A stretch of 64,000 bases of DNA from contig CAZDQF010000013.1 of assembly GCA_964507445.1 (NCBI GenBank), positions 80,352 through 144,351 on the forward strand, read 5' to 3'. The position numbers and the translations under genes are program-made. Shown in pieces: positions 1 through 8,600 of the stretch (position 1 is the first letter of the stretch; each line of letters opens with the position of its first letter). Below the pieces are notes generated by a model, which saw only the letters and a program-made list of their open reading frames with translations, made no database searches and had not been told where the DNA came from. The DNA comes from GCA-2683135 sp964507445 (lineage in GTDB: Bacteria > Planctomycetota > GCA-002687715).

Positions 1-285
1 CTCTTCGCCGTACCACTGGTGGACGATGGGGACCTCGCTGCCCGGCCACGCCAGCTGCCAGCGCACGCCCAGGGCCAGCAGACCTCCCAGAATCGCCCAG
101 AGCAGGGACGACACCAGGAACTGCTTGCCGATCATCTTGTGGTCCATGGACCACACGTAGCGGAAGAAGAACTTCGGGGCCGTGAAGCGGATCACGGCCA
201 TGACGGCGATCAGCCCGAGGAGCAGATACCAGGGAAGTGGGTTGACGTCGAAGTCGGTCGCCTTGGGTGCCTGAAGAAGAAACAT
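1..285 (-). CDS. ctaD: Cytochrome c oxidase subunit I, N-terminal part (runs off the left edge)
   Basis: Only the first 95 codons are present; the gene continues beyond base 1. The start is the ATG at 285. The translation opens with a short polar stretch and a membrane segment (about residues 16-34), then carries the block WSMDHKMIGKQFLVSSLLW, which matches the conserved (T/S)xDHKxIG entry to the first core helix of heme-copper oxidase subunit I. This subunit would hold the low-spin heme and the heme-CuB reduction site, but none of those histidines lie within the window. It sits 24 bp downstream of the subunit II gene on the same strand, the usual coxB-coxA order. The membrane segment before the DHKxIG block is an N-terminal extension relative to short aa3 forms. 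Identification rests on the motif and on the CuA subunit next door; the oxidase subtype cannot be decided from this fragment. Confidence 0.85.
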   Translation of the reverse strand, partial: MFLLQAPKATDFDVNPLPWYLLLGLIAVMAVIRFTAPKFFFRYVWSMDHKMIGKQFLVSSLLWAILGGLLALGVRWQLAWPGSEVPIVHQWYGEE

Positions 286-309
286 GCGTGTCCTCGTGTA
301 TCGAAGCGC

Positions 310-1551
310 CTACTTCTGATATTCCTGGGCGTAACCAACGCGCACCGGGTTCGTGTCCCACCACCACCACGTGGCCGAGTTGTCGTCGCCGCCACCGAAC
401 CAGGCGGCGCGGTCTTCCTCTTCGTTGAACTCCAGCGCTTCCGTGGACTTGTCGGTCATCCACGTGCGGAAGTCCTCGGCGGAGAGCACCTGCATCTTGG
501 CGCCCATGTTCGAGTGGCCTTCGCCGCAGAGCTCGGCGCACATGATCTGGAACGAGCCAGGCCTGAGCGGCCGGAACCAACCCGGAATGGCCATGCCGGG
601 GACCGCGTCCTGCTTTACCCGGTAGTTGGGCAGGAAGAGGCTGTGGAGCACGTCCATGGAGCGCAGATGGAACAGCACGTCCCGCTCCGGAGGAACCCGG
701 AGGTCGTCTCGGGTGGTGACGTCGTCCGCCGTGGCGAACTTGCCGTCCAGGCCCGGGTAGCGGAAGTACCAGGCGAAGCGCTTGGCGACGATCTGCACCT
801 CGATGGCGGGCTTCTTCGACGGAGAGTCGGCGGCCTCGGCCTTCGCCTCCATGGCCGCGAATGTCCCTCGGCCGGCCGTGCTCACGGGCATGATCTGCTT
901 CATCTGCGTCCACATCTGGTTCTGCAGAAGCGCCAGCAAGACCAGGATGCTCACCACCACGAGGGTGGCGCCCATCTCGAACCGGTGGTTTCCATGGACG
1001 TACTCAGACTGGCGCCCGGGGCCGTCCCAGAAACACAGCACGCAGAACAGGAAGAACGCCTCCGTCAGGATGAACGCGATGCCGGTGATCCACAGGATCA
1101 GATAGAACAACTCGTCTACGGCGTCGCCGAAGCTGGCGTTGTTCTCGGGGAAGAACAGCGTGGTGCCAGAACTGTAGGACACCTCGGCGCCCACCTCATG
1201 GGCGGAGATCGGCGTGCCGTTGGCGCCGCGGCTCACCACCTTGAACGTGTTCGGGTTCTTGAGGAGCTCCGCGCCCGCGGTGAAGCCCTGCTTGGTCTTC
1301 CCGTCGATCCGCTGGATCTCGATCTCCTCCTCACCGATGCGGATCTTGCCCATGCCGTTGAACGAGGCCCCGTCCTTCAAGTCGAAGTACTGGGGCTCCG
1401 AAGGCTCCACCTGGGCGTCCCCGAGGGGACTCGCCAGGGTGGTGGTGGGAAGCTCGAACATGCCGTGCATGAGCCAGCACAGGCCCAAGATCAGCGCCAG
1501 GGAGACGGTGAAGACCGCTCCGTGTTTCTTCTGCTCCGGCGAGATCGCCAT
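310..1551 (-). CDS. ctaC: Cytochrome c oxidase subunit II (CuA subunit)
   Basis: This 413-residue protein accepts electrons from a cytochrome c or cupredoxin at its periplasmic CuA centre and passes them to subunit I. An N-terminal helix (about 13-31) is followed by an unusual hydrophilic insertion of about 100 residues, then two membrane helices (about 148-174 and 193-211) and the cupredoxin domain. The full CuA ligand set is visible: H303 in DVLHS, then C338, E340, C342, H346 and M349 in CAELCGEGHSNMGAKM. There is no fused cytochrome c domain, so an external donor is expected; the cupredoxin gene just upstream on the same strand is a candidate. At about 410 residues it is longer than the usual 250-350, mainly because of the insertion after helix 1 and an acidic, Trp-rich C-terminal tail. 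It probably shares a transcript with the partial subunit I gene. Confidence 0.95.
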   Translation of the reverse strand: MAISPEQKKHGAVFTVSLALILGLCWLMHGMFELPTTTLASPLGDAQVEPSEPQYFDLKDGASFNGMGKIRIGEEEIEIQRIDGKTKQGFTAGAELLKNPNTFKVVSRGANGTPISAHEVGAEVSYSSGTTLFFPENNASFGDAVDELFYLILWITGIAFILTEAFFLFCVLCFWDGPGRQSEYVHGNHRFEMGATLVVVSILVLLALLQNQMWTQMKQIMPVSTAGRGTFAAMEAKAEAADSPSKKPAIEVQIVAKRFAWYFRYPGLDGKFATADDVTTRDDLRVPPERDVLFHLRSMDVLHSLFLPNYRVKQDAVPGMAIPGWFRPLRPGSFQIMCAELCGEGHSNMGAKMQVLSAEDFRTWMTDKSTEALEFNEEEDRAAWFGGGDDNSATWWWWDTNPVRVGYAQEYQK

Positions 1552-1616
1552 GGATCAGGTTCCCCCGAAATCAGTGGGCCAGGTTGCGGATCAAGCCGCC
1601 CCTCCCCGAGCACGCG

Positions 1617-1639
1617 GGGCGCCGCGTCAGACGGCGCCC
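1617..1639 (-). terminator. GC-rich hairpin between cupredoxin and coxII genes
   Basis: A perfect 8-bp stem (GGGCGCCG / CGGCGCCC) encloses a 7-nt loop. It begins 10 nt after the cupredoxin stop codon and lies 65 nt before the subunit II start. No T-tract follows on the leftward strand, so it is not a textbook intrinsic terminator. It could be a partial terminator, an mRNA stabiliser setting cupredoxin above oxidase expression, or chance in GC-rich DNA. Confidence 0.35.
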
Positions 1640-1649
1640 ACCATCGGTC

Positions 1650-2642
1650 CTAGTTGGCCTCGACGACGGCCCCCTTGTTCTTCTTCTTCTTGTTGAAGCT
1701 GAACTGCAGCTGGACCACCTTGCCTTGCTTCACGCTGACGCCCTTGACCTTGGCGTACTTGTACTTCTCCTGCCACGCCCAGATCTCGTAGTCGCCGTCC
1801 GGCAGGCCGGTGGTATCGATCTCGAAGGTCCCGTCCGCCTTGGAGACGGCGAAGTAGGGGTGGTCGAAGAACGCCGCCATGGCCTTCATCCAGGGATGGA
1901 TGTCGCACTTGAACAGGGAGGTCCCGATCTCTGACTTGGCGAACGGCTGCTTGGGACCGTCCGTTCGGTTCGGGGACTGGGTCAGGTTCCAGTCGCCGTT
2001 GAGCTTGGAGACGAAGTGAACGTTGTGCAGGGCGGCGTCGGAGTTCCTGATCTTGACCGACTGCCCCAGCTGCACCGCCACGACGTGAGGGACGTAGCGG
2101 CATCCCACCTGGTCCACGATCATGTCGGGCTGCTCGCTGCCCTTCTTGCCGCCGTGTCCTTCGGGGACGTTCTTGATGTACACCACGACGTTCTGCACGT
2201 TGCCGTCCCCGTCGACCACGATGGCCTCGCCCTTCAGGCCGTCCGGGTTTCTGGTCGGGCAGTAGGCGTCGGAGCTGACGTCGAGGGTGCGGACGCGGGG
2301 GGCCTTGCCGTCCCACTTGACGCGGCCGACGACGGCGTTGGCCAAAGACGTCTTCACCGGCTCACCCTTGACCACGGCAGCCTTGCCGCCGCCGCTACCT
2401 CCGCCCGAGGTCTTGCTGCCGCCACCGGTGGAGGTGCCGGCCACGGGCAGCACCGGCGCGCTCACGGAGACGGGAGAAGACAGCGGGGCGGTCTTGACGG
2501 CGGGGGTGTCGTCCTTGAGGTCCGCCACGAACGGTTGCGCTCCGGGGGTGTCGCCCGGCGCCTTGTACTCGTTGAAGGCGAAGCTGACGCCCACCAGCAC
2601 CGCGCCCAGGGCGACGGCGCCAAACCAGTGTTTTGCTTCCAT
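1650..2642 (-). CDS. Membrane-anchored or exported cupredoxin (type 1 copper protein)
   Basis: The 330-residue product probably carries electrons in the periplasm between the Rieske/cytochrome b complex and the oxidase. An N-terminal hydrophobic segment (about 5-23) is a signal or anchor. A low-complexity Gly/Ser/Pro/Ala linker follows (about 55-90), then a beta-rich domain (about 100-315). Type 1 copper ligands can be read as H206 or H209 in HNVHF, then C246, H249 and M252 in KCDIHPWM. The tail is lysine-rich (residues 318-324). The ATG at 2642 is chosen because AAGGAGG lies 7 nt upstream (2650-2656); the same frame stays open further upstream but its translation looks non-coding. Regulation may involve the palindrome at 2772-2795. 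Annotation pipelines may label such proteins carboxypeptidase-regulatory-like, but the ligand set argues for a functional cupredoxin. Confidence 0.85.
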   Translation of the reverse strand: MEAKHWFGAVALGAVLVGVSFAFNEYKAPGDTPGAQPFVADLKDDTPAVKTAPLSSPVSVSAPVLPVAGTSTGGGSKTSGGGSGGGKAAVVKGEPVKTSLANAVVGRVKWDGKAPRVRTLDVSSDAYCPTRNPDGLKGEAIVVDGDGNVQNVVVYIKNVPEGHGGKKGSEQPDMIVDQVGCRYVPHVVAVQLGQSVKIRNSDAALHNVHFVSKLNGDWNLTQSPNRTDGPKQPFAKSEIGTSLFKCDIHPWMKAMAAFFDHPYFAVSKADGTFEIDTTGLPDGDYEIWAWQEKYKYAKVKGVSVKQGKVVQLQFSFNKKKKNKGAVVEAN

Positions 2643-3114
2643 GATCGGTCCTCCTTGGCTCGGAGTCTTGAGCAGGGCTCCGTATGGCCCGGAGCACTTT
2701 CTGGGCCGAAGACGTGTCCGCGCCGCGGTTCCGCCGGCATGCACGCCGGTCGTCGGGTGCAACCCGCTACAGGTTCCGCACGGAACCATGTTCCGTAGCA
2801 TCGGGCTCCAGGTCAATCCGCGAATCGTCAGGCCGACCCGGGGTTTGAGCCCCCCCCCGGCGGGCGCCAAAGTGCCGCACAGCTGCGGCAGCATTGGTGT
2901 TGCGAGCCTTGGGCGTCTTCCGCGACGGACGCCGCCCGGCTTGAAGGGGTCCGGACGGAAACCTACCATGCGACCGTCCCGCGCGGGGTTGGACCGCCGG
3001 GCGTCCGTTCGTCGCTTGACGGGCATCGCTTTTGCTCCTCAAGAGGTGGACCTTCCAGCACCGGGCTGGCGGGTCTCCAGGAGGCGGAAGGACTTCACAG
3101 AGCGAGGGGATCTC
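2643..3114. other. Divergent intergenic region of the respiratory island
   Basis: This 472-bp stretch separates the leftward cupredoxin-oxidase genes from the rightward Rieske-cytochrome b genes. I see no convincing gene in it. It contains the operator-like palindromes at 2772-2795, a 6-bp inverted repeat GCCGCA-cagc-TGCGGC at 2874-2889, and weak sigma70-like hexamers: TTGACC on the minus strand at 2816-2811, and TTGACG (3016-3021) with a 17-bp spacer to TCAAGA on the plus strand. The hexamers are poor matches and are offered only as places to map transcription starts. Confidence 0.5.
2772..2795. promoter_or_regulatory. Operator-like triple half-site palindrome
   Basis: Three alternating half-sites GTTCCG (2773-2778), CGGAAC (2781-2786) and GTTCCG (2790-2795) form two overlapping perfect inverted repeats. 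The first, GGTTCCGcaCGGAACC, is a 16-bp palindrome with a 2-bp centre. It lies about 130 bp upstream of the cupredoxin start, close to a possible minus-strand promoter, which is where a dimeric regulator of the oxidase operon could bind. The regulator is unknown and no matching site was noticed elsewhere in the window. Confidence 0.4.
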
Positions 3115-3714
3115 ATGGCCGACGCACCGAACACCGCTGGCGAGCCAAGACCGGTATCCGCCGCAGCGCTGCGGCCGCGGCCGCCGGCCTCGCCCAAGAA
3201 GCGGGGCCCCAAGGTCGATCCGGAGGCTGGGGACCTCAGCCGTCGCGCCTTCGTCTGGCATGGGACCGCGGGGTTCATCACCCTGCTGACCATTTGCTTC
3301 GTGCGGTTCTTCTTCCCGAGGACCCTGTTCGAGCCGAAGACCCGCTTCAGCATCGGCTACCCCAGCGACTACGGCTTCGGCGTGGACACGAAGTGGCAGC
3401 AGAAGTACCGGATCTGGGTCTGCCGCGGGGCCTCAGGCCTCTACGTGATCTACGCCCGCTGCACTCACCTGGGATGCACCCCGGACTGGAAGCCGTCCGA
3501 GAACAAGTTCAAGTGCCCCTGCCACGGCTCGGGGTTCGACACCGAGGGCATCAACTACGAGGGGCCGGCTCCTAAGCCGTTGCTCCGCTGTTATTTGGAG
3601 CTGGATGCCACGGGCCAGGTCGTGGTGGACACCCTCAACCTCTACGACTACGAGGGGAACAAGTCGTTCAAGGACGCCTCGCCGGCGTCTTCCGGTCCTC
3701 TCCTCGCCGTCTGA
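3115..3714 (+). CDS. qcrA: Rieske iron-sulfur subunit of a quinol:cytochrome c reductase
   Basis: This 199-residue subunit carries the high-potential [2Fe-2S] cluster that takes the first electron from quinol at the Qo site. Residues 1-40 are a Pro/Ala/Lys-rich cytoplasmic tail. SRRAFV (42-47) in front of a hydrophobic helix (48-66) is a Tat-type signal anchor, as expected for Rieske proteins. Cluster ligands are C116 and H118 in CTHLGC and C134 and H137 in CPCHGS; C121 and C136 would form the stabilising disulfide. The ATG at 3115 follows GAGGGGA; the frame is open far upstream, but only this start gives a normal Rieske N-terminus. It heads the run Rieske, cytochrome b, subunit IV, multiheme c, HEAT protein, with 63 bp to the next gene. 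Confidence 0.95.
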   Translation: MADAPNTAGEPRPVSAAALRPRPPASPKKRGPKVDPEAGDLSRRAFVWHGTAGFITLLTICFVRFFFPRTLFEPKTRFSIGYPSDYGFGVDTKWQQKYRIWVCRGASGLYVIYARCTHLGCTPDWKPSENKFKCPCHGSGFDTEGINYEGPAPKPLLRCYLELDATGQVVVDTLNLYDYEGNKSFKDASPASSGPLLAV

Positions 3715-3777
3715 GGCGCTTGGACACGAGAGAAACAACTCCGATCGACGCCCCGCCGACCCAGACTGAGGTCAAAC

Positions 3778-4662
3778 ATGGCCGAGACCGACAGCAAGAA
3801 ACCGGACCAGGAAGAACAAGGGAACGAGGGTGGTCTGTTCACCACCCTCCGATCCAAGGTCAAGTCTCCGTCTGAGTTCAACGAGGAGCTCAAGGAGACC
3901 CAGGTCTGGAAGTCCATCTTCCGTCACAAGCTGGACGACTCGCCGCGCAACCGATCGCTGGCGGTCCTGTCCAACGTGTTCCTGCACCTGCACCCGGCGC
4001 GGATCAACCGCGACGCGGTGCGGTACAACTTCACCTGGGGGATGGGTGGGATCACGTTCTACCTGTTCATTATCCTCACCCTCACGGGCACGCTCCTGAT
4101 GTTCTACTTCCACCCCTCCAAGGGGGAGGCGTACCGGGACATCATGTTCCTGCAGCACGACGTGCCGTTCGGCAACCTGCTGCGCAACATGCACCGCTGG
4201 GCGGCCCACGCCATGGTCATCACCACCTGGTTGCACATGCTCCGGGTGTTCATGACCGGCTCCTACAAGCCGCCGCGTGAGTTCAACTGGAACATCGGCG
4301 TGCTGCTGCTCCTCTTCACCATGCTGCTGTCCTTCACCGGCTACCTGCTGCCTGACGACCAGCTGGGTTTCTGGGCCGTGACCGTGGGCACCAACATGGC
4401 TCGGGCGACGCCGGTCATCGGTCACGAGGGGCCGTTCGGTACCGAGCTGGGCTTCACCGCGTTCAACGATGTGCGCTTCGCGTTGCTGGGGGGCTCCGTG
4501 GTGGACGCCAACGCCCTGCTGCGCGCGTATATCTGGCACTGCATCGCCATTCCGATCATCGCCTCCGTCCTGATGATCGTGCACTTCTGGCGCATTCGTA
4601 AGGACGGCGCGATCTCCGGCCCGGCGCCGGTGATGCTCGAGGCCGAGGCGGCCCGGAAGTAG
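3778..4662 (+). CDS. qcrB: Cytochrome b, N-terminal (b6-type) subunit
   Basis: The 294-residue integral membrane subunit holds two b hemes and part of the quinol sites. An acidic soluble tail (1-75) precedes four transmembrane helices. Bis-histidine heme ligands are H139 and H153 in helix 2 and H254 and H269 in helix 4. The 14/15-residue spacings match cytochrome b6 rather than mitochondrial-type cytochrome b, which uses 14/14. The protein ends after helix 4, and the C-terminal half is a separate gene 13 bp downstream, so this is a split b6/subunit-IV architecture. The long charged N-terminal extension is atypical for b6 and might bind a partner. Start ATG at 3778. Confidence 0.95.
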   Translation: MAETDSKKPDQEEQGNEGGLFTTLRSKVKSPSEFNEELKETQVWKSIFRHKLDDSPRNRSLAVLSNVFLHLHPARINRDAVRYNFTWGMGGITFYLFIILTLTGTLLMFYFHPSKGEAYRDIMFLQHDVPFGNLLRNMHRWAAHAMVITTWLHMLRVFMTGSYKPPREFNWNIGVLLLLFTMLLSFTGYLLPDDQLGFWAVTVGTNMARATPVIGHEGPFGTELGFTAFNDVRFALLGGSVVDANALLRAYIWHCIAIPIIASVLMIVHFWRIRKDGAISGPAPVMLEAEAARK

Positions 4663-4675
4663 GGGACGAGGCGAC

Positions 4676-5635
4676 ATGAATATGGGACACCCCATGCTCG
4701 CGGAGATGGACTGGCACCAGCTCTGGTACCTGATCTCCCTGCCGGACAACGTGCCGATCGTGCTGCTGCTGATCCTCTGCCCGTTCTACGTGTGGATGGC
4801 CTTCCGCATGGCGGCGCGGAATGACGCCCTGATCGCGCGCCTGGAGGCGGACCCGGAGTTGGCCAAGACCCATCACCGGACGCCGTTCCCCTACCGCAAG
4901 GAGTGGCCCAAGACCGTCCAGGTGTGGCCGCACCTGTTGAAGCGGGAGTTCCTGGCGGCGGTGATCGTCACGATCATCCTCATCGTCTGGTCCATCGTGT
5001 TGAACGCGCCCCTGGAGGACCCGGCCAACCCGAACCTGACGATGAACCCGTCCAAGGCACCCTGGTACTTCCTGGGCCTCCAGGAGCTGCTGGTGTACTT
5101 CGACCCGTGGATCGCGGGCGTGGTCCTGCCCTCCATCATCCTCCTGGGGCTGATGGCGATCCCCTACATCGACGTCAATCCCCGTGGAAACGGCTATTAC
5201 ACCTGGAAGCAGCGGAAGTTCGCCATCGGTACCTTCCTCTTCGGTTTCCTGGTGCTGTGGGTCCTGCTGGTGATCATCGGCACCTTCATTCGTGGCCCCG
5301 GATGGCTCTGGTTCAACCCAGGCGAGACCTGGGATCACCACCGGGTCGATCATGAGTTCAACCGTGACCTGCACGAGTTCTTCGGCGTGGGTGGTACCTG
5401 GCCGGTGTTCTTCTTCGGGCTCGGTGTCCTGAGCGCGATGGCCGGCGCCATCGGCGGCGTCACCCACCTGTGCATCAAGAAGATGGTGCCGGACATGCTC
5501 AAGCGCATGAGCGGCCTGCAGTATCAGGTGATGATGCAGTTGTGGATCCTGATGATGATCGTCGTCGTCAAGATCGTCCTTCGTCTGGCCTTCGTGGTGA
5601 AGAACATCTGGGTCACTCCGTGGTTCAACGTCTGA
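4676..5635 (+). CDS. Cytochrome b C-terminal (subunit IV-like) protein
   Basis: This 319-residue membrane protein supplies the second half of a split cytochrome b. It contains KAPWYFLGLQELL near residues 127-139, replacing the PEWY quinol-oxidation motif of canonical complexes; menaquinone-using or otherwise divergent complexes often vary here. Hydrophobic segments lie at about 20-40, 100-120, 140-162, 180-203, 240-262 and 290-310, more than the three of chloroplast subunit IV. The extra segments include an N-terminal anchor and a C-terminal pair. Unlike Bacillus QcrC there is no fused cytochrome c domain; that role presumably passes to the multiheme protein encoded 13 bp downstream. The gene follows the cytochrome b gene by 13 bp and must be co-transcribed with it. 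Confidence 0.9.
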   Translation: MNMGHPMLAEMDWHQLWYLISLPDNVPIVLLLILCPFYVWMAFRMAARNDALIARLEADPELAKTHHRTPFPYRKEWPKTVQVWPHLLKREFLAAVIVTIILIVWSIVLNAPLEDPANPNLTMNPSKAPWYFLGLQELLVYFDPWIAGVVLPSIILLGLMAIPYIDVNPRGNGYYTWKQRKFAIGTFLFGFLVLWVLLVIIGTFIRGPGWLWFNPGETWDHHRVDHEFNRDLHEFFGVGGTWPVFFFGLGVLSAMAGAIGGVTHLCIKKMVPDMLKRMSGLQYQVMMQLWILMMIVVVKIVLRLAFVVKNIWVTPWFNV

Positions 5636-5648
5636 GGCGCGTCAACCG

Positions 5649-8600
5649 ATGACATCTCAAGAGCACATCCCCGAGAAGGACCCCATCGAGGAGGGGTCCA
5701 TCCTCTGGCCCACATTCATCTCCATCGTCGTCCTGCTCCTCGTCTCCGCCTGGTCCCTGTATGACGAGTTCTACACCCGCCGCCCGTACAAGAAGTACCA
5801 GGCTGAGTGGGTGGACATCGCCGCTCGCGCCTACCAGGCGAAGATGGGTGACGCGGTGAAGAACATGGACGCCTTGAAGGAGAGCGAGGGATACAAGCAA
5901 CTGGAGGCGGACTGGATCTCCCGGCGCGAAGCCGCGGGCAAGCCCTACGCCGACCTCCAGGCGGAGTTGAACAACGAGGTGGCGCCGCGGTTGGCGGTGC
6001 TCGGCGAACCGGTGAAGGAGACCCGCTCCATGGTCTCGGCCCTCACCTATCGCATCGAACGCTCCCGCGAACACGAGGACGAGAACGAAGAGCGCTCCTA
6101 CCTGGCGGAGCTGGACAAGGTCAAGCGCCAGACCCATGTCCTCAACTTCCCCGGCGGCGAGACCGTGGAGTGGGACTACGACCAGATGCTGGCGGAGTTC
6201 AACCGGCTCAAGGCCTACCAGGGGCGGGTGCAGAAGCGGATGGCGGAGGTGAAGGCCGGGGAGTCGGCCGCGCGCAACGCCCTCAACGCATTCGTTGACA
6301 AGTACATGGTGGGGCCCAAGCCCGACGCCATCCAGAAGCTCGTCACCGCGGTCGAGGACTTCGAGCCGGGGATCAAGCAGATCCACATCAAGTACGACGA
6401 CGGCGAGCTCATCGAGCGGTGCGAGTCATGCCACCTGGGGACCCTGTCGCCGGTGCCCCTGACCGTGGACGAGGTGGGGGGGCGCAAGGAGTTCATCTCG
6501 CACCCGCGCCCCGAGCTGTTGGACATCCACGACTCGGACGTGATGGGTTGCAGCCCCTGCCACGGGGGCAACGGCATCGCCACCCAGACCGTGGAGCTGG
6601 CCCACGGGCGCAACAAGTACTGGCTGTGGCCCATGTTCTATCCGGAGAACACGGAGGCGGGTTGCGTCCAGTGCCACATGGAGGACCTCTACCTCCCCGG
6701 CGCCGAGACCCTGAACCACGGCCGTCACCTCTACAAGTGGCGCGGCTGCGTCGGCTGTCACCGTCATGAGCAGTTCACCGCCGAGGAGGACGAGTTCAAG
6801 GCGCTCAGCAACCAGGTGGCCTCCTCGGCCAAGTTGATCGAGGAGACGGAGCTCAAGATCGCGCGCCTTCGCGCGCTGCCGGGGATGCTCGAGGACGATG
6901 AGGCCATCGCCCAGGCGTTCGCCGACGAGCGCACGGAGACCCAGAGCCTCTACCTGCAGCAGGCGGAGCACGAGACCCTGACCCAGGAGTTGGCAGGGCT
7001 CAAGATGGAGGTGAAGAACATCGGCCCCAACCTCAAGGAGGTGGCGGCCAAGCTCCGTCCCGGTTGGCTGCACGGGTGGCTCATGAACCCCCGCGCCTTC
7101 CGCCCGGACACCAAGATGCCCAATTTCCGCCTGGATTCGGATCAGGCATGGGCCATCGCCGCCTACCTCTGGCAGAACTCCGACCCGGTGGAGTTCAACC
7201 GCGACATCCCGGAGGGGGACGAGGAGCGCGGCGGGTGGTTGGTGACGGCTCGGGGTTGCCTCGGCTGCCACAAGGCCACCACCGAGGAGTACGACGACGT
7301 GGGGGCCAACTTCGCCGCCAACCTGTCTCGGGAGGGAGAGAAGGCCAACTACCCGTATCTGGCCAGTTGGGTCCAGAATCCTCGTCACCACAACGAGTTC
7401 ACGGTCATGCCTTCGTTGCGCCTGAGCGACGAGGAGTCCCGCGACATCGCTGCCTTCCTGAAGGCCAGCGGCCGCGAGGACGTGACCTACGACGACGCCG
7501 CGGCTTTGCAGATCCTCCAGCGGGAAGACCTGTTCGCCACCGGCGAGGAGTTGGTGAAGCACCTCGGTTGCGCCGGTTGCCACGAGATCAAGGGGCTGGA
7601 GAACGAGGACCGGGTCGGCGTGGAGCTCACGAAGGAGGGGAGCAAGCCTCTGGAGCGGCTGGACTTCGGCACCCTGACTCACGACTACTACAAGGCGGGT
7701 GAGTACAAGCACAAGTGGTTCTTCGAGGACAAGCTGTACAACCCGGCCATCTGGGACACGGACAAGCACAAGCCGGACTACTACGACAAGCTGAAGATGC
7801 CCAACTTCTTCCCCATGGTTCCGGAGAAGAAGGAGATCGAGGCGGAGCTGGCCAAGCTGGACCCCGACGGCGATGAGTACGACGCGGAGAGGGCCCAGCT
7901 CGACGCGCAGTTGCAGGTCCATACGGATGTCAACGCTCTGACCACCTTCCTGCTGGGCAGCGTCGATCCGAACCTGCCGCCGAGCCTCGAGTACGCCCCC
8001 AAGGGCTTGAAGAAGGACATCCAGGCCGGTTGGTGGGTGATCAAGAAGTACAACTGTGACGGGTGTCACCAGGTGCTCCCGGGGGTCCAGCCGGACCTCT
8101 GGTACCTGGAGATCTACGACGACACGGCGGACTTCGAGGGCGTCCCGGGCAAGAACGGTCGGCCGCCCACCCTCGTGGGGCAGGGCACGCGCACGGACCC
8201 GGATTGGCTCATGGGCTTCCTCCATGATCCCTCCTTGTCTCCCACGGGCGATCCCATGGATCGCAACGGCGTTCGCCAAGGGTTGGCGGCGCGTATGCCG
8301 ACGTTCTATCTCTCCGAGCGTGAGCGCGGGAAGCTGGTGCGTTTCTTCACCGCCATGGCCAACATGTCGCGCAACTACGAGCGGCCGGTGGTGCCCGCCC
8401 TGGAGGGCGAGATGCTCGACCTCGGACGAGCGGTCTTCACCGCAGGGGATTGCGCCAACTGCCACCTCCTGGGCGGGGAGGCCAACATCAACCCGGCGAC
8501 CACCTACGCCCCCAGCTTCGAGCCGGTGGCGCAGCGGATCAAACCGGACTGGGTGCACCGTTGGGTGACGGTGCCGCAGTCGGTGATCCCCGGTACCGCC

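Noticed and set aside
2643..3026. In-frame N-terminal extension of the cupredoxin
   Set aside because: The ATG at 2642 has an excellent AAGGAGG site and starts a signal-anchor; the extension looks non-coding and covers the operator-like palindromes.
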